Assembly (NCBI GenBank): GCA_949840935.1
Contig: CATKXX010000012.1
Coordinates: 1-64,000, forward strand
Length of the DNA: 64,000 bases
Direction of reading: 5' to 3'
DNA from: an uncultured Acetatifactor sp.
Lineage (GTDB): Bacteria > Bacillota > Clostridia > Lachnospirales > Lachnospiraceae
A program made the translations under genes and the position numbers. Below, piece by piece: positions 7,999-15,888 of the stretch. The first letter of the stretch is position 1; each line of letters opens with the position of its first letter. Below the pieces are notes generated by a model. It ran no database searches and was not told the DNA's origin. It worked only from the letters and a program-made list of their open reading frames with translations.

Positions 7999-9468
7999 CT
8001 AATCTGTCACTGTCGTGACCTCCCGGTACGGGACACTCCCGGTTTTCGCCGAACCGCCCAGCACCCAGATATTCTTGATCTGCCCCTTCAGCTCGTCAAA
8101 GCCCCAGCTCTGGCGGCTGCGGGCCACGCAGTTGGGATCGTTGACCAGAAAGCCCTTCCTGTCATATCCGTAAATAATGATAAAATGTCCTGCCGCTGTA
8201 AAGTCCCCGGGCCCCATGGAACAGATGATCACGCTCCCGCCGTCCAGCGCCGCCTTCATGGAATCTTCCGCCGCCTTCGGCTGGGACACGGCAACGCCGT
8301 ACCTCTCCGGTACGTCCTGTAAAAGAGCCCAAGCCGTTCCCGTACCGGAAATATAATATCCGTTTTCCATACTGTACGCGGCCATCCGGTCAGGGGTCAG
8401 ACTCTCGTCACCGGTCAGATAATACAGCGCCATGGACAGGCAGGTGGGGCCGCAGCCTGCCAGGCCGATATTGCTCCCGTCCCCATACTCCTCATACCCC
8501 CATCTGGGATCCCACTGTAAAAACAGGGGAAACTCCTGCTCCTTTTCCTCCCTGGTCAGGGAAACCTCCTTATCGGAACCCCTGTCCGGATATCCCGCCA
8601 CAAAGTCCGTCATCTCGGGATTGTTGGCCAGCGCTTCCAACAGCTTATCGGGGTACTGAAACCGGTTCTCCAGGATTGCAGCGATCCGCTTCTCCTCCGC
8701 CGCCAGCTCCTCCAGCCGCTCCAGCACTTCCTCATAGGTGCGCTCCCGGGGCCTGTCCACCTTGTCCAGGCCGCACAGGCTTACATAATCCTGCCCCCTG
8801 GATTGTTCTTCCGAAGCCAGGGCGTCCTGTCCCACAGATGCCCCGGATGATGCCCCCTGTCCCATCCGGCCCTGCCCGTCCGTTCCGGCTTCAGGGCTCC
8901 CCGCCGCCCGGCTCTGTGTAAGCATGAGAGCCTTATTGATGTGCTGTATCCGGAAGTACATCCCCACTGCCGCCAGAATATTCACAAGCAGCAAAAGCGC
9001 CACAAGAAAAGCCAGCAGTGCCACCCGTTTCCTCATCTGTATCTGCTGCAGGGAAAGCTGCTGTATCTGCCGCATGAGCTGCGCCTTTTCCGCCTGTGCC
9101 CGGGCGCCGAAAGCCTGCCGGGGACTGCGGGCCTGCTGATCCCCGCGGGGCTGTTGGGCGCTGCGGGCCTGCTGATCCCCGCGGGCCTGCTGGGCGCTGC
9201 GGGCCTGCTGATCCCCGCGAGGCTGTTGGGCGCTGCGGGCCTGCCGGATACTCCTGTCCTCCGCAGGACGGGAAACCTTCCCCTGGGGCCCGCTGCCCTG
9301 AATCAATCTCACCTCACCGTTTCTTTCCCCGGCTCTCCGCATCCCACCATTTGGTTCGCCGCCCGGCATTTCCCTGCTATTCCGTACATACTGCGCTCTG
9401 TTCTCACCCATATTCTGCCCGTTTCCTTCCTGAAGCATATCCAAAAGCCGTATCCGCGCTCCCTCCAC
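7999..9468 (-). CDS. Membrane-anchored C39-like cysteine peptidase
   Basis: 489 residues. The N-terminal 145 residues are hydrophilic, with a 12-residue repeat (SAQQ-RGDQQAR, about 73-114). One membrane span follows (about 146-171), then a low-complexity linker and a C39_2-like peptidase domain (about 310-480). Catalytic candidates are Cys in GCGPTC (about 342), His in AGHF (about 425) and Asp in NDPN (about 441). Topology suggests the enzyme is outside the cell. The furthest start is GTG at 9468 with a weak site; ATG at 9438 or 9411 is possible. Lack of an ABC exporter argues against a bacteriocin leader peptidase. Substrate unknown. Confidence 0.8.
   Translation of the reverse strand: MEGARIRLLDMLQEGNGQNMGENRAQYVRNSREMPGGEPNGGMRRAGERNGEVRLIQGSGPQGKVSRPAEDRSIRQARSAQQPRGDQQARSAQQARGDQQARSAQQPRGDQQARSPRQAFGARAQAEKAQLMRQIQQLSLQQIQMRKRVALLAFLVALLLLVNILAAVGMYFRIQHINKALMLTQSRAAGSPEAGTDGQGRMGQGASSGASVGQDALASEEQSRGQDYVSLCGLDKVDRPRERTYEEVLERLEELAAEEKRIAAILENRFQYPDKLLEALANNPEMTDFVAGYPDRGSDKEVSLTREEKEQEFPLFLQWDPRWGYEEYGDGSNIGLAGCGPTCLSMALYYLTGDESLTPDRMAAYSMENGYYISGTGTAWALLQDVPERYGVAVSQPKAAEDSMKAALDGGSVIICSMGPGDFTAAGHFIIIYGYDRKGFLVNDPNCVARSRQSWGFDELKGQIKNIWVLGGSAKTGSVPYREVTTVTD
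9125..9244. repeat. 36-bp coding tandem repeat in the C39-like peptidase gene
   Basis: Units start at 9125, 9161, 9197 and 9233, giving three full copies and a partial fourth. Each encodes twelve Gln/Arg-rich residues in the cytoplasmic N-terminal region. The near-identity of units (one or two base differences) indicates recent expansion. Confidence 0.85.
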
Positions 9469-9632
9469 ATTCTCTCTGCATAAGCGGGCGTGTTCTCGGC
9501 GGATAATGCCATTTTCCTATGGGCGTGTATCACAGTTGTTAACTTTACCTTAAGCTTTTCTGTAGATATCCATAAACATACCTGCAGTTTCTATCCTGCA
9601 CGTAACCCTGCCTTCCCGGGCATACCGTACCT

Positions 9633-10640
9633 TTACATATTATCCGTCTGCCTCATGATGCTCTCCACAGCCTCCTTCGGAATCACAAATTCCACGCACC
9701 CCATATACATCGGCGCCACGTCTCCCTCATTAAAACAGATGACGAGATTTCCCTCCCCGTTCAAATAAAAGGAGGTTTCCTCCGTGATGGACTCAAAATT
9801 CCACTCCGGTATGTCCGTATTGTCCACCCAGTATATTTTGGATTCATCCTCCGCCATCTGCGCCCTCATCTGGTCTTTGATATTCTCGCTGACAGGAGTG
9901 ATAAAGTCGGCCCCTTCCTCAAACAGATCAGACAGCGACAGGCGTTTTCCGGTGTTCAGACTGACGGTATAATAATAATCCCATTCTGCGCCGCTTCCCG
10001 CTCCCTGATAGCAGATCAGCTTCAGGGTGAAATAATCCTCCGTGCTGCCGATAATCTCCGAATCCACTATCATATCCTGATATCCTTCCTCATACTGCAG
10101 GCCTTCCTCAAACTCAGCGATCAGCTGGTCAGATATCTCCTTCATTTGGGCGTTAATCTCCTCCGCCGTCTTCTTCATGGTATCCCGGACTTCGGAATCC
10201 GGATTTTCCCCGCCCTCCGGCAGCTTCAGCACAATCTCAGGAACCCTGATCTGTGCGCTGTGGCGGTCATCCTCATAGCTGTAATCCCGATAGGTCACCA
10301 CCTCCACCAGCCTTCCCAGAATCGGTATCCTGCTCATGGCGTGCGCCGCCCCCGCGGAAGTATTCGGCAGCAGGATAAACAATGCCACACAGGCTGCTGC
10401 CGCGGACGACCACCGGATAACCGCGTTTTTCCTCCGCATCCGCCTTAAATCCCGCCTGCCTCTCTCCATCTGCTTTTTCATTTTCTCTATCTGTCCGCCG
10501 GACATATGGTTATCAAAATATTCAGTTTTCAGCTCCTGCAATTCCCCGGAATACTTCTTCATCCCCAGTTTCTCCTTTTCCAGTTTTGTGATATTGGCGG
10601 TTACATATTCCTCCAGCTCATACAATTTCTTCCCTCTCAC
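9633..10640 (-). CDS. RsiV-like anti-sigma factor
   Basis: 335 residues: a charged cytoplasmic N-terminal part, one membrane span (about 78-98), then an extracellular region with a DUF3298-like C-terminal domain (SLNTGKRLSLSDLF, VPEIVLKLPEG). This is the layout of RsiV, the SigV anti-sigma factor that senses lysozyme in Bacillus. The frame begins with GTG at 10640, overlapping the sigma gene by 23 bases. Later starts (TTG, or ATG at MKKYSG) are possible. The overlap with an ECF sigma gene supports the role. Lysozyme as the signal is inferred by family, not shown. Confidence 0.8.
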   Translation of the reverse strand: MRGKKLYELEEYVTANITKLEKEKLGMKKYSGELQELKTEYFDNHMSGGQIEKMKKQMERGRRDLRRMRRKNAVIRWSSAAAACVALFILLPNTSAGAAHAMSRIPILGRLVEVVTYRDYSYEDDRHSAQIRVPEIVLKLPEGGENPDSEVRDTMKKTAEEINAQMKEISDQLIAEFEEGLQYEEGYQDMIVDSEIIGSTEDYFTLKLICYQGAGSGAEWDYYYTVSLNTGKRLSLSDLFEEGADFITPVSENIKDQMRAQMAEDESKIYWVDNTDIPEWNFESITEETSFYLNGEGNLVICFNEGDVAPMYMGCVEFVIPKEAVESIMRQTDNM

Positions 10641-11121
10641 TCAGCTTCACCCTCAATTTCTTTAAGCTCCGGTAGAGACGGCTTTTCACCGTACTCAGGT
10701 TTTCGTCCAGAATCGACGCTATCTCCTCCAGCTTCATTTCCTCAAAATACCGCAGCTCCACCACCAGCTTATCCTCCACGCTCAGCGTATCCAACGCCGC
10801 CCTCAAGTCAAAATCCTCATAGGTATCCGCCCCGGAAGGCTCTGTTCCACATTCTTCCCCCATGGCTTCCAGGGAAACAGTCCTCTGCTGCTGGAAAAAA
10901 GCATAAATCTCATTCAGCATGATCCGGTAAAGCCATGTCGCCGCATATTCCTGCTTTTTCAGGCTCCCGCTGCCCCGTATCGCCTTGTAAGCGCCGTTCT
11001 GCACAATATCCCCCGCGTCATCGGCGTTGTGCACATAGCTGAAAGCAAGACGGTAATATCTGTCGTAATTTTCAAGCAAAAGCCGTTCTATTTTATCTTC
11101 CTTTGCCTTTCTGCCAGTCAA
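10618..11121 (-). CDS. ECF-type RNA polymerase sigma factor (SigV-like)
   Basis: 167 residues from a TTG start with GGAGG eight bases upstream; an ATG at 11166 lacks a site. Region 2 (YYRLAFSYVHNADDAGDIVQ) and region 4 (LEEIASILDENLSTVKSRLYRSLKKLR) are clear, with no region 1 or 3, as in ECF factors. It overlaps the anti-sigma gene, so the two are co-translated. It would direct cell-envelope stress genes. An autoregulatory ECF promoter could not be recognised upstream. Confidence 0.88.
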   Translation of the reverse strand: MTGRKAKEDKIERLLLENYDRYYRLAFSYVHNADDAGDIVQNGAYKAIRGSGSLKKQEYAATWLYRIMLNEIYAFFQQQRTVSLEAMGEECGTEPSGADTYEDFDLRAALDTLSVEDKLVVELRYFEEMKLEEIASILDENLSTVKSRLYRSLKKLRVKLSEREEIV

Positions 11122-11491
11122 TTTTCCTACCTCCGTTCCGGTTCCGCCCGTTACTTCCCTCAGCATTCTGCCAGGTTTTCAATTTGGGCCCGCAAAACCG
11201 TTATCCGTTCCTTTTTATTGTTTGTGACCAAAGTCCATGTAGCTGCACATTTTGTCACAGGTAATTCATATACAAGCGCTTCCATATAATGATTAGACAG
11301 TCCGGTTCTTTAAAAAGTTTCAATGATCACATATTTTTCTCCCGATTGCGCGTCCATAATGAACAGCCTGCAGAATCTCCTACATACTTTACCATATAAA
11401 ACAACTTTTTATCTGTTGACATTTAAATAAGGCTGTAATAGTCTATATAATATGGACTACTACAGTCTTATTCAAAAGGAGTGTATATTAC
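11122..11491. other. Divergent intergenic region between the sigma gene and blaI
   Basis: About 370 bases with no supported gene. The right end carries the blaI promoter-operator (11416-11469). The left part should hold the sigma-operon promoter on the minus strand, but I could not identify it with confidence. Confidence 0.6.
11416..11469 (+). promoter_or_regulatory. blaI promoter with overlapping dyad operator
   Basis: TTGACA (11416-11421), a 17-base spacer and TAGTCT (11439-11444) form the promoter. AAGGCTGTAATAGTC (11429-11443) and GACTACTACAGTCTT (11455-11469) are inverted arms matching at 13 of 15 positions and covering the -10 region, with a TATAAT between them. TGTA/TACA cores fit BlaI/MecI/CopY operators. 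A BlaI repressor bound here would block its own promoter. The same layout recurs at 15720-15773. Confidence 0.8.
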
Positions 11492-11860
11492 ATGGATAAA
11501 GAAATTGTAAAACTTTTCGATTCCGAATTAAAAGTTATGGACATTCTTTGGAAAGAGGGTGATGTACCGGCAAAGCATGTTGCAGACGTCCTTACAAGAG
11601 AGTTGGGTTGGAATAAAAACACTACCTATACGCTTATAAAACGTTGTATAAAAAAGGGAGCTGTTGAACGCTCTGAACCTAACTTCATGTGTCATGCGCT
11701 TATCCCCAAAGAAGAAGTACAGGAAGCCGAAACAAATGAACTGATCAACAAAATTTATGATGGTTCTGCGGACAAATTATTTGCCGCACTTTTGAGCAGA
11801 AAGAGACTTTCTGCTGAAGAAATTGAAAAGCTGAAAAAAATTGTCGCTGATTTGGAATGA
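11492..11860 (+). CDS. BlaI/MecI/CopY-family repressor
   Basis: 122 residues with an N-terminal winged helix (about 1-75: LFDSELKVMDILWKEGDVPAKHVADVL, WNKNTTYTLIKRCIKKG) and a C-terminal dimerisation helix. The start ATG follows AAAGGAG. It probably binds the dyad at 11429-11469 and represses itself and the following gene. That following gene should be a BlaR1/M56 sensor protease but is only a 31-codon stub, so the repressor may now be orphaned or controlled by the other M56 protein in the window. Confidence 0.93.
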   Translation: MDKEIVKLFDSELKVMDILWKEGDVPAKHVADVLTRELGWNKNTTYTLIKRCIKKGAVERSEPNFMCHALIPKEEVQEAETNELINKIYDGSADKLFAALLSRKRLSAEEIEKLKKIVADLE

Positions 11861-11870
11861 GGTAATCAGT

Positions 11871-11966
11871 ATGACTTTGCTGGAAATGAGCTTTTCCGGG
11901 GCTGTTTTTATTATCTCGGTTGTAATGATTCAGGCAATAACAATCACACCACCCAATATGGGATAA
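11871..11966 (+). pseudogene. Truncated BlaR1/M56 gene start
   Basis: Ten bases after the blaI stop, ATG opens MTLLEMSFSGAVFII..., which looks like the first membrane segment of Firmicute BlaR1/M56 proteins, then stops at TAA after 31 codons. None of the remaining protein (protease HExxH, sensor domain) follows; an Rpn-type gene lies there instead. It is most simply a remnant left by insertion or deletion. A genuine tiny membrane peptide cannot be excluded. Confidence 0.7.
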
Positions 11967-12016
11967 TTTTCACGATCACTTTTCACGATAGCAGATTCAC
12001 GATCTGTCCACCAGGC

Positions 12017-12045
12017 TTGCAATCCATGGGATTTGATAGTATACT
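12017..12045 (+). promoter_or_regulatory. Promoter of the Rpn-family gene
   Basis: TTGCAA (12017-12022), a 17-base spacer and TATACT (12040-12045) lie 28 bases before the start codon. Just upstream, TTCACGAT occurs three times (11969, 11982, 11996) at 13-14 base intervals and could be a protein-binding iteron or a leftover of the insertion boundary. Confidence 0.6.
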
Positions 12046-12073
12046 GAAAATACACAAAAGAAAGGGATACAGA

Positions 12074-13066
12074 ATGGCAAAGGCACAGAATCTGAAACCA
12101 GATATCATATTGAAAAATTACTGGAATGACAACGGGCAGTTTGCCGACCTGTTCAACGCAGTCCTGTTTGGCGGAAAACAGGTCATCAGGCCAGAGGAAC
12201 TGGAAGATGTGGATACGGAGGATTCCTCTGTGCTGGAGCACAGGGATTATGCGGAGAGCATCAGGGCTTCAAGGGATAATATCAAGATAAGCAAGAGATC
12301 CACCGCATACGGCGTGGAGTTTGTGATGCTTGGGCTGGAATCCCAGGAGCGCATCCATTATGCCATGCCCCTCCGTGTCATGGGTTACGACTATGGCACC
12401 TACAAAAAACAGTATGACGGCAATGCCAAGAAGTATCAGTCACAAAAAGAGTTGGATGAAGATGAATATCTGTCCAGGATGAAACGGACAGACAGGTTCC
12501 TGCCCGTCATCACCATTGTGGTCTACTACGGTGAAAAGCCATGGGACGGGGCAATGTCACTCCATGGGATGCTTGACATCCCAGAAGAAATGAAACAATT
12601 TGTCAACGACTATAAGATGAATCTTGTGGAAGCAAGGCAGAATAACCTTGCATTCCATAACATGAACAATACAGACTTTTTCAACCTGTTGAAACTGGTT
12701 CTGGACAGGAGCATACCGAAGAATGAGGCAAAGGAAAATGCCATAAAATATGTAAGCGAACACGGTGTGGACAGAACCGTTATCATGACAATAGCAGGTG
12801 CAACAAACTGTAAGATCAACTACAATGCACTGGCTGCGAAAGGAGATGCTGATATGTGTACTTTATTTGATGAAATTGCAAAAGAAGGCGAAGCCAGAGG
12901 TGAGGCCAGGGGTGAAGCCAGGGGTAAAGCCGCAGGTATCATTGAGACAGGTTTTGATTGTGGTCTTTCTGAAAGCGATATTCTGGAAAGGCTGCAGAAA
13001 AAACTGGAAATATCCTTCCAGCAGGCCCAGGAATACCTGGCAATGTTTGGAAAGCAGACAGTATAA
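12074..13066 (+). CDS. Rpn-family PD-(D/E)XK nuclease / putative transposase
   Basis: 330 residues from ATG at 12074 with AAGGG seven bases upstream. The family (RpnA-E) consists of recombination-promoting DNA endonucleases with a PD-(D/E)XK fold. Seen here are the N-terminal PDIILKNYWNDNGQFADLFNAVLFGG, the core segment VEFVMLGLESQERIHYAMPLRVMGYDYGTY, and the common C-terminal GEARGEARG repeat followed by a helical tail. It has its own promoter and stands where blaR1 should be, suggesting mobility or gene replacement. No terminal inverted repeats or target duplications were recognised. Confidence 0.85.
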   Translation: MAKAQNLKPDIILKNYWNDNGQFADLFNAVLFGGKQVIRPEELEDVDTEDSSVLEHRDYAESIRASRDNIKISKRSTAYGVEFVMLGLESQERIHYAMPLRVMGYDYGTYKKQYDGNAKKYQSQKELDEDEYLSRMKRTDRFLPVITIVVYYGEKPWDGAMSLHGMLDIPEEMKQFVNDYKMNLVEARQNNLAFHNMNNTDFFNLLKLVLDRSIPKNEAKENAIKYVSEHGVDRTVIMTIAGATNCKINYNALAAKGDADMCTLFDEIAKEGEARGEARGEARGKAAGIIETGFDCGLSESDILERLQKKLEISFQQAQEYLAMFGKQTV

Positions 13067-13171
13067 CGCACTGCCCTCCTCCCTCATCATGCCGCCCTTC
13101 CGCCCTGTCATACTGTTTCACCCTTTATTTACAATTTAAGGTAAGCCTTTTAACGGCTTGCTCATGGATAA

Positions 13172-15334
13172 TTATTTCACATGGGTCAACCCCCACGGTA
13201 TTTCATCAAAGCATTTATAGAATTCACTGTTATTCCAGTCTGACACCGGACGGTAATCATAGGCAACGCCATCTATAGTGAAATTGGGGCAGTCATCGGC
13301 CGCCATGGACAGCCTTACTACATTCCCGTCTGCCAATGTTAATTCCAGGCAGGCATATTGGTTTCCGCAGGCCGTTCCGCCAGGCATATATTCCGCGTTA
13401 CGGAACCAATCTTCAAATATTCGCAAAGTCTCCGCGTCCGTTACAGTCTGGCTGTAAAACTGCCCGCCGGTAAAAGTGCTGCTAACATCTAACCTGGCAG
13501 ATACAACGTCTTTTATATCAGAGACATCATAAGTCTGATAACCGATTTCCTGTATCAGCATGATCTGTATATAATCGCACAATTTAGGCGCTTCTATAAA
13601 ACATTCCATTATTCCATTTTCACCGTCATAAGTATAGTATAAATACCCTCCTTCAAACGCCCGGAGTTCCACATCATTATAGACGATCTGCCAGCCTTTT
13701 TCTTTATGGCCCTCCCAGCGTCTCTCCCACGGCTCTCCTTCCAGATCCAATGCCTGTACCTTCCCTGATAACCATTCCTGGTCTTTACCTGTGGGAATAT
13801 AATAATAAGAAAGGGACTCTCTGAGCATGGAAGGCTGTACTTTTATGCAGACCTTATCAGATTCCGGCTGTTCGTGGAGCATAATCTCCTGTGCGGGGAC
13901 TTCCTGTCGCGCGGAGCCTCCCTGCTCTGCAGAACCTTCCTGCTGCGCGAAGGCTTCCTGCCGTGTGGGGCCTTCCTGCTCTGCAGAACCTTCCTGCCCC
14001 TCGGCAGCTTCCTCCGCCGGGGCCTGCCCTGTAAGCGTCCCGCTGTCCCCTGCTTCCCCGGAAGAAGCGATCCTTACCTCCACATTGCTCACAGATACAT
14101 ATACATCCTTACTTTCTTCCGTCGGGTTCTGTATATTGACGCCTATCTTAAACCATGCACCCTTTTCCACTTCCATCCGCACAGGCATTCCCGGTGTAAT
14201 ATAGACAGCCTCGTCATAGGCATTTTCCTCCCGGACTTCCACCGGCAGTAGTATAATTTCCGTGTCTCCAAGCCCTTCTCCGGCATAAAGCGTGATCGAA
14301 TTGCCTTTGGGGCTGATTTCCTCGTCGGAATAGCAAAACGTTTCCGTACTCCCTGCCGGGATTGTAATACGTATCTGATACTCTTTTGCCGGGCTGGTCA
14401 AAAAACATACTGCCAGTATCACGCATGTCGCTGCCGCCGTAATCACAATCCACAGCGCCGGCTTTTTGTAATTCAATACGGATTTTACCCTTTCCTTTAT
14501 CCCCACTTCCCCAAAGGCCAGCGGGCACACCATGATCAGTTTTCTCTGGCTTGCACAGGACAACAGCACTTTGGAATACTCTTTTCTCTCCTGGAATGAC
14601 ATGTCTTTGGCTGCTTTTTCATCACATGCCAATTCCATATCCTTACAGAGCAGGGAATAGGCTGCCCAACACAGGGGATTAAACCAATAAACGCATAACA
14701 GGAAATAGCCAAGCGCCTTCCACCAATGGTCTTTTCTTTTCAGATGGGCAGATTCGTGCGCAATGATATATCTTATCTCCCCCTCCCCCAGTGCCGAAGG
14801 AAGATACATCCGCGGCCTGACAATCCCGAAAACAAAAGGCGATTTTACAGCATCACAGATATAAATATTGTCCCTGACGCATACCGCTTCCCTTACAAGC
14901 ATATACAGCCTTACCACGCCGGCCGCTGCGCAGATCGTCAACAGGATCATGCCGCAGGCCCAGACAAAACCGGAAACCTGTAACATCACCTGCCATGGCG
15001 CGGCGCTGTCCGACTCCGGGTACGCAAAACTCTCCGCAAGCATTGGGTTTATCGTATTTTGCACAATGGTCATGCGGCTGTCTATGGACGGTATATAATT
15101 TTGTACTTCCCCTTCCATAACGGTACTCACCTTTACAGGTTCCGTACCCGGCAGCATACTGAACCGGCTCTCAATGGAAAAGGGGCAGGCCAGCCTGAAA
15201 GCCGCCACTCCCCACAACAGGCAGTTTATCCATTTGGGGCTTTTCCGGAATAACAGCCTGATACAGAGAACGGCCAGAATGATCCATCCGGCGGTAATAC
15301 TCCTGTTTAATACCTTTAAAAAAATCTCTCCCAT
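13172..15334 (-). CDS. BlaR1-like M56 metalloprotease with sensor-like C-terminus
   Basis: 720 residues. Several membrane segments in the first 330 residues surround the zinc-protease motif HESAH (about residue 190) and a downstream ELACDE glutamate, the M56 layout. The remaining 400 residues are probably extracellular: a beta-rich domain, an 18-bp-unit repeat tract (QEGSAE-type hexapeptides, about 440-480) and a C-terminal domain of unknown fold rather than a penicillin-binding domain. The start ATG at 15334 follows GGAGG, just after the stop of blaI (15339). In the family, the protease releases BlaI repression on signal. The ligand is unknown. Confidence 0.85.
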   Translation of the reverse strand: MGEIFLKVLNRSITAGWIILAVLCIRLLFRKSPKWINCLLWGVAAFRLACPFSIESRFSMLPGTEPVKVSTVMEGEVQNYIPSIDSRMTIVQNTINPMLAESFAYPESDSAAPWQVMLQVSGFVWACGMILLTICAAAGVVRLYMLVREAVCVRDNIYICDAVKSPFVFGIVRPRMYLPSALGEGEIRYIIAHESAHLKRKDHWWKALGYFLLCVYWFNPLCWAAYSLLCKDMELACDEKAAKDMSFQERKEYSKVLLSCASQRKLIMVCPLAFGEVGIKERVKSVLNYKKPALWIVITAAATCVILAVCFLTSPAKEYQIRITIPAGSTETFCYSDEEISPKGNSITLYAGEGLGDTEIILLPVEVREENAYDEAVYITPGMPVRMEVEKGAWFKIGVNIQNPTEESKDVYVSVSNVEVRIASSGEAGDSGTLTGQAPAEEAAEGQEGSAEQEGPTRQEAFAQQEGSAEQGGSARQEVPAQEIMLHEQPESDKVCIKVQPSMLRESLSYYYIPTGKDQEWLSGKVQALDLEGEPWERRWEGHKEKGWQIVYNDVELRAFEGGYLYYTYDGENGIMECFIEAPKLCDYIQIMLIQEIGYQTYDVSDIKDVVSARLDVSSTFTGGQFYSQTVTDAETLRIFEDWFRNAEYMPGGTACGNQYACLELTLADGNVVRLSMAADDCPNFTIDGVAYDYRPVSDWNNSEFYKCFDEIPWGLTHVK
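13901..14014. repeat. 18-bp coding tandem repeat in the M56 gene
   Basis: TTCCTG-type anchors recur every 18 bases from 13901 to 14009 (13901, 13919, 13937, 13955, 13973, 13991, 14009). They encode Gln/Glu-rich hexapeptides. A 54-base higher-order identity links 13922 and 13976. Confidence 0.75.
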
Positions 15335-15338
15335 ACCG

Positions 15339-15698
15339 TTACTCCTCCGCCCTGTCAATCATCCCGCGGATTGCTTCCGCTTCCTCCGCCGTTATCTTGG
15401 CCCCCTGCATAAATGCCGCAATAAATGCCGGAAGGGAACCGGAAAAGGTATCTTCCACATATTGCCTGCTCTGCCTGGAGTAAAATTCATCCCTGGAAAT
15501 CACAGATGTTACCACTCCATTGTCATTCCGGAACAACCCTTTGTCTATCAGCCTCCGCAATACATTATGCGCCGTGGTTCTCTTCCAGTTGAATTCTACC
15601 GCCGTCATCTTTACCAGCTCAGATGAGGTAACCGGCTCATGTGCCCAGATCATATCCGCATACCGCGCCTCAATAACACCCAATTGTATTTCCGCCAT
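15339..15698 (-). CDS. BlaI/MecI/CopY-family repressor (second copy)
   Basis: 119 residues, starting MAEIQLGVIEARYADMIW at ATG 15698 with AAGGAG ten bases upstream; the open frame to 15725 runs into the ribosome binding region. Winged-helix motifs (TSSELVKMTAVEFNWKRTTAHNVLRRLIDKG) and a C-terminal dimerisation helix (SGSLPAFIAAFM) are present. It precedes the M56 gene by four bases and presumably represses the operon from the two dyads at 15720-15762, with cleavage by the M56 protein as the switch. Confidence 0.93.
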   Translation of the reverse strand: MAEIQLGVIEARYADMIWAHEPVTSSELVKMTAVEFNWKRTTAHNVLRRLIDKGLFRNDNGVVTSVISRDEFYSRQSRQYVEDTFSGSLPAFIAAFMQGAKITAEEAEAIRGMIDRAEE

Positions 15699-15719
15699 CC
15701 GTCTCCCTCTCCTTTCAAA

Positions 15720-15773
15720 GACCACTTGGTGTGGTCTTTATTAAAGACTACACCAAGTGGTCTCAAATGTCAA
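15720..15773 (-). promoter_or_regulatory. blaI-M56 promoter with two dyad operators
   Basis: On the minus strand TTGACA (15773-15768), a 17-base spacer and TAGTCT (15750-15745) form the promoter. Two dyads, GACCAC-N5-GTGGTC (15720-15736) and GACTAC-N5-GTGGTC (15746-15762), lie in and after it. Together they make a 22-bp inverted repeat with one mismatch. The -35/spacer/-10 pattern is the same as upstream of the other blaI, but the operator sequence differs. Confidence 0.82.
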
Positions 15774-15821
15774 GATAGCATGTATTGTATGGTTTCTGGC
15801 TATGCAAGTACGTCACTCCGC

Positions 15822-15862
15822 AAAAAAAGCGTGCAGCGGGTAATTGTGGTTACCGGCTGCAC
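15822..15862 (-). terminator. Rho-independent terminator of ackA
   Basis: GTGCAGC-C-GGTAA and TTACC-C-GCTGCAC form a long stem, followed on the minus strand by seven T residues (A-run at 15822-15828). It lies 26 bases after the ackA stop. Confidence 0.85.
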
Positions 15863-15888
15863 ACTCTTTTTACTTTAAATACAGATAA

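Noticed and set aside
12017-12073. Longer N-terminus for the Rpn-family protein
   Set aside because: The upstream ATG overlaps the promoter boxes at 12017-12045, and the ATG at 12074 has a well-placed AAGGG.
11950-13171. Complete insertion sequence around the Rpn-family gene
   Set aside because: No terminal inverted repeats or flanking target duplications could be found by eye, so the boundaries of an element cannot be claimed.
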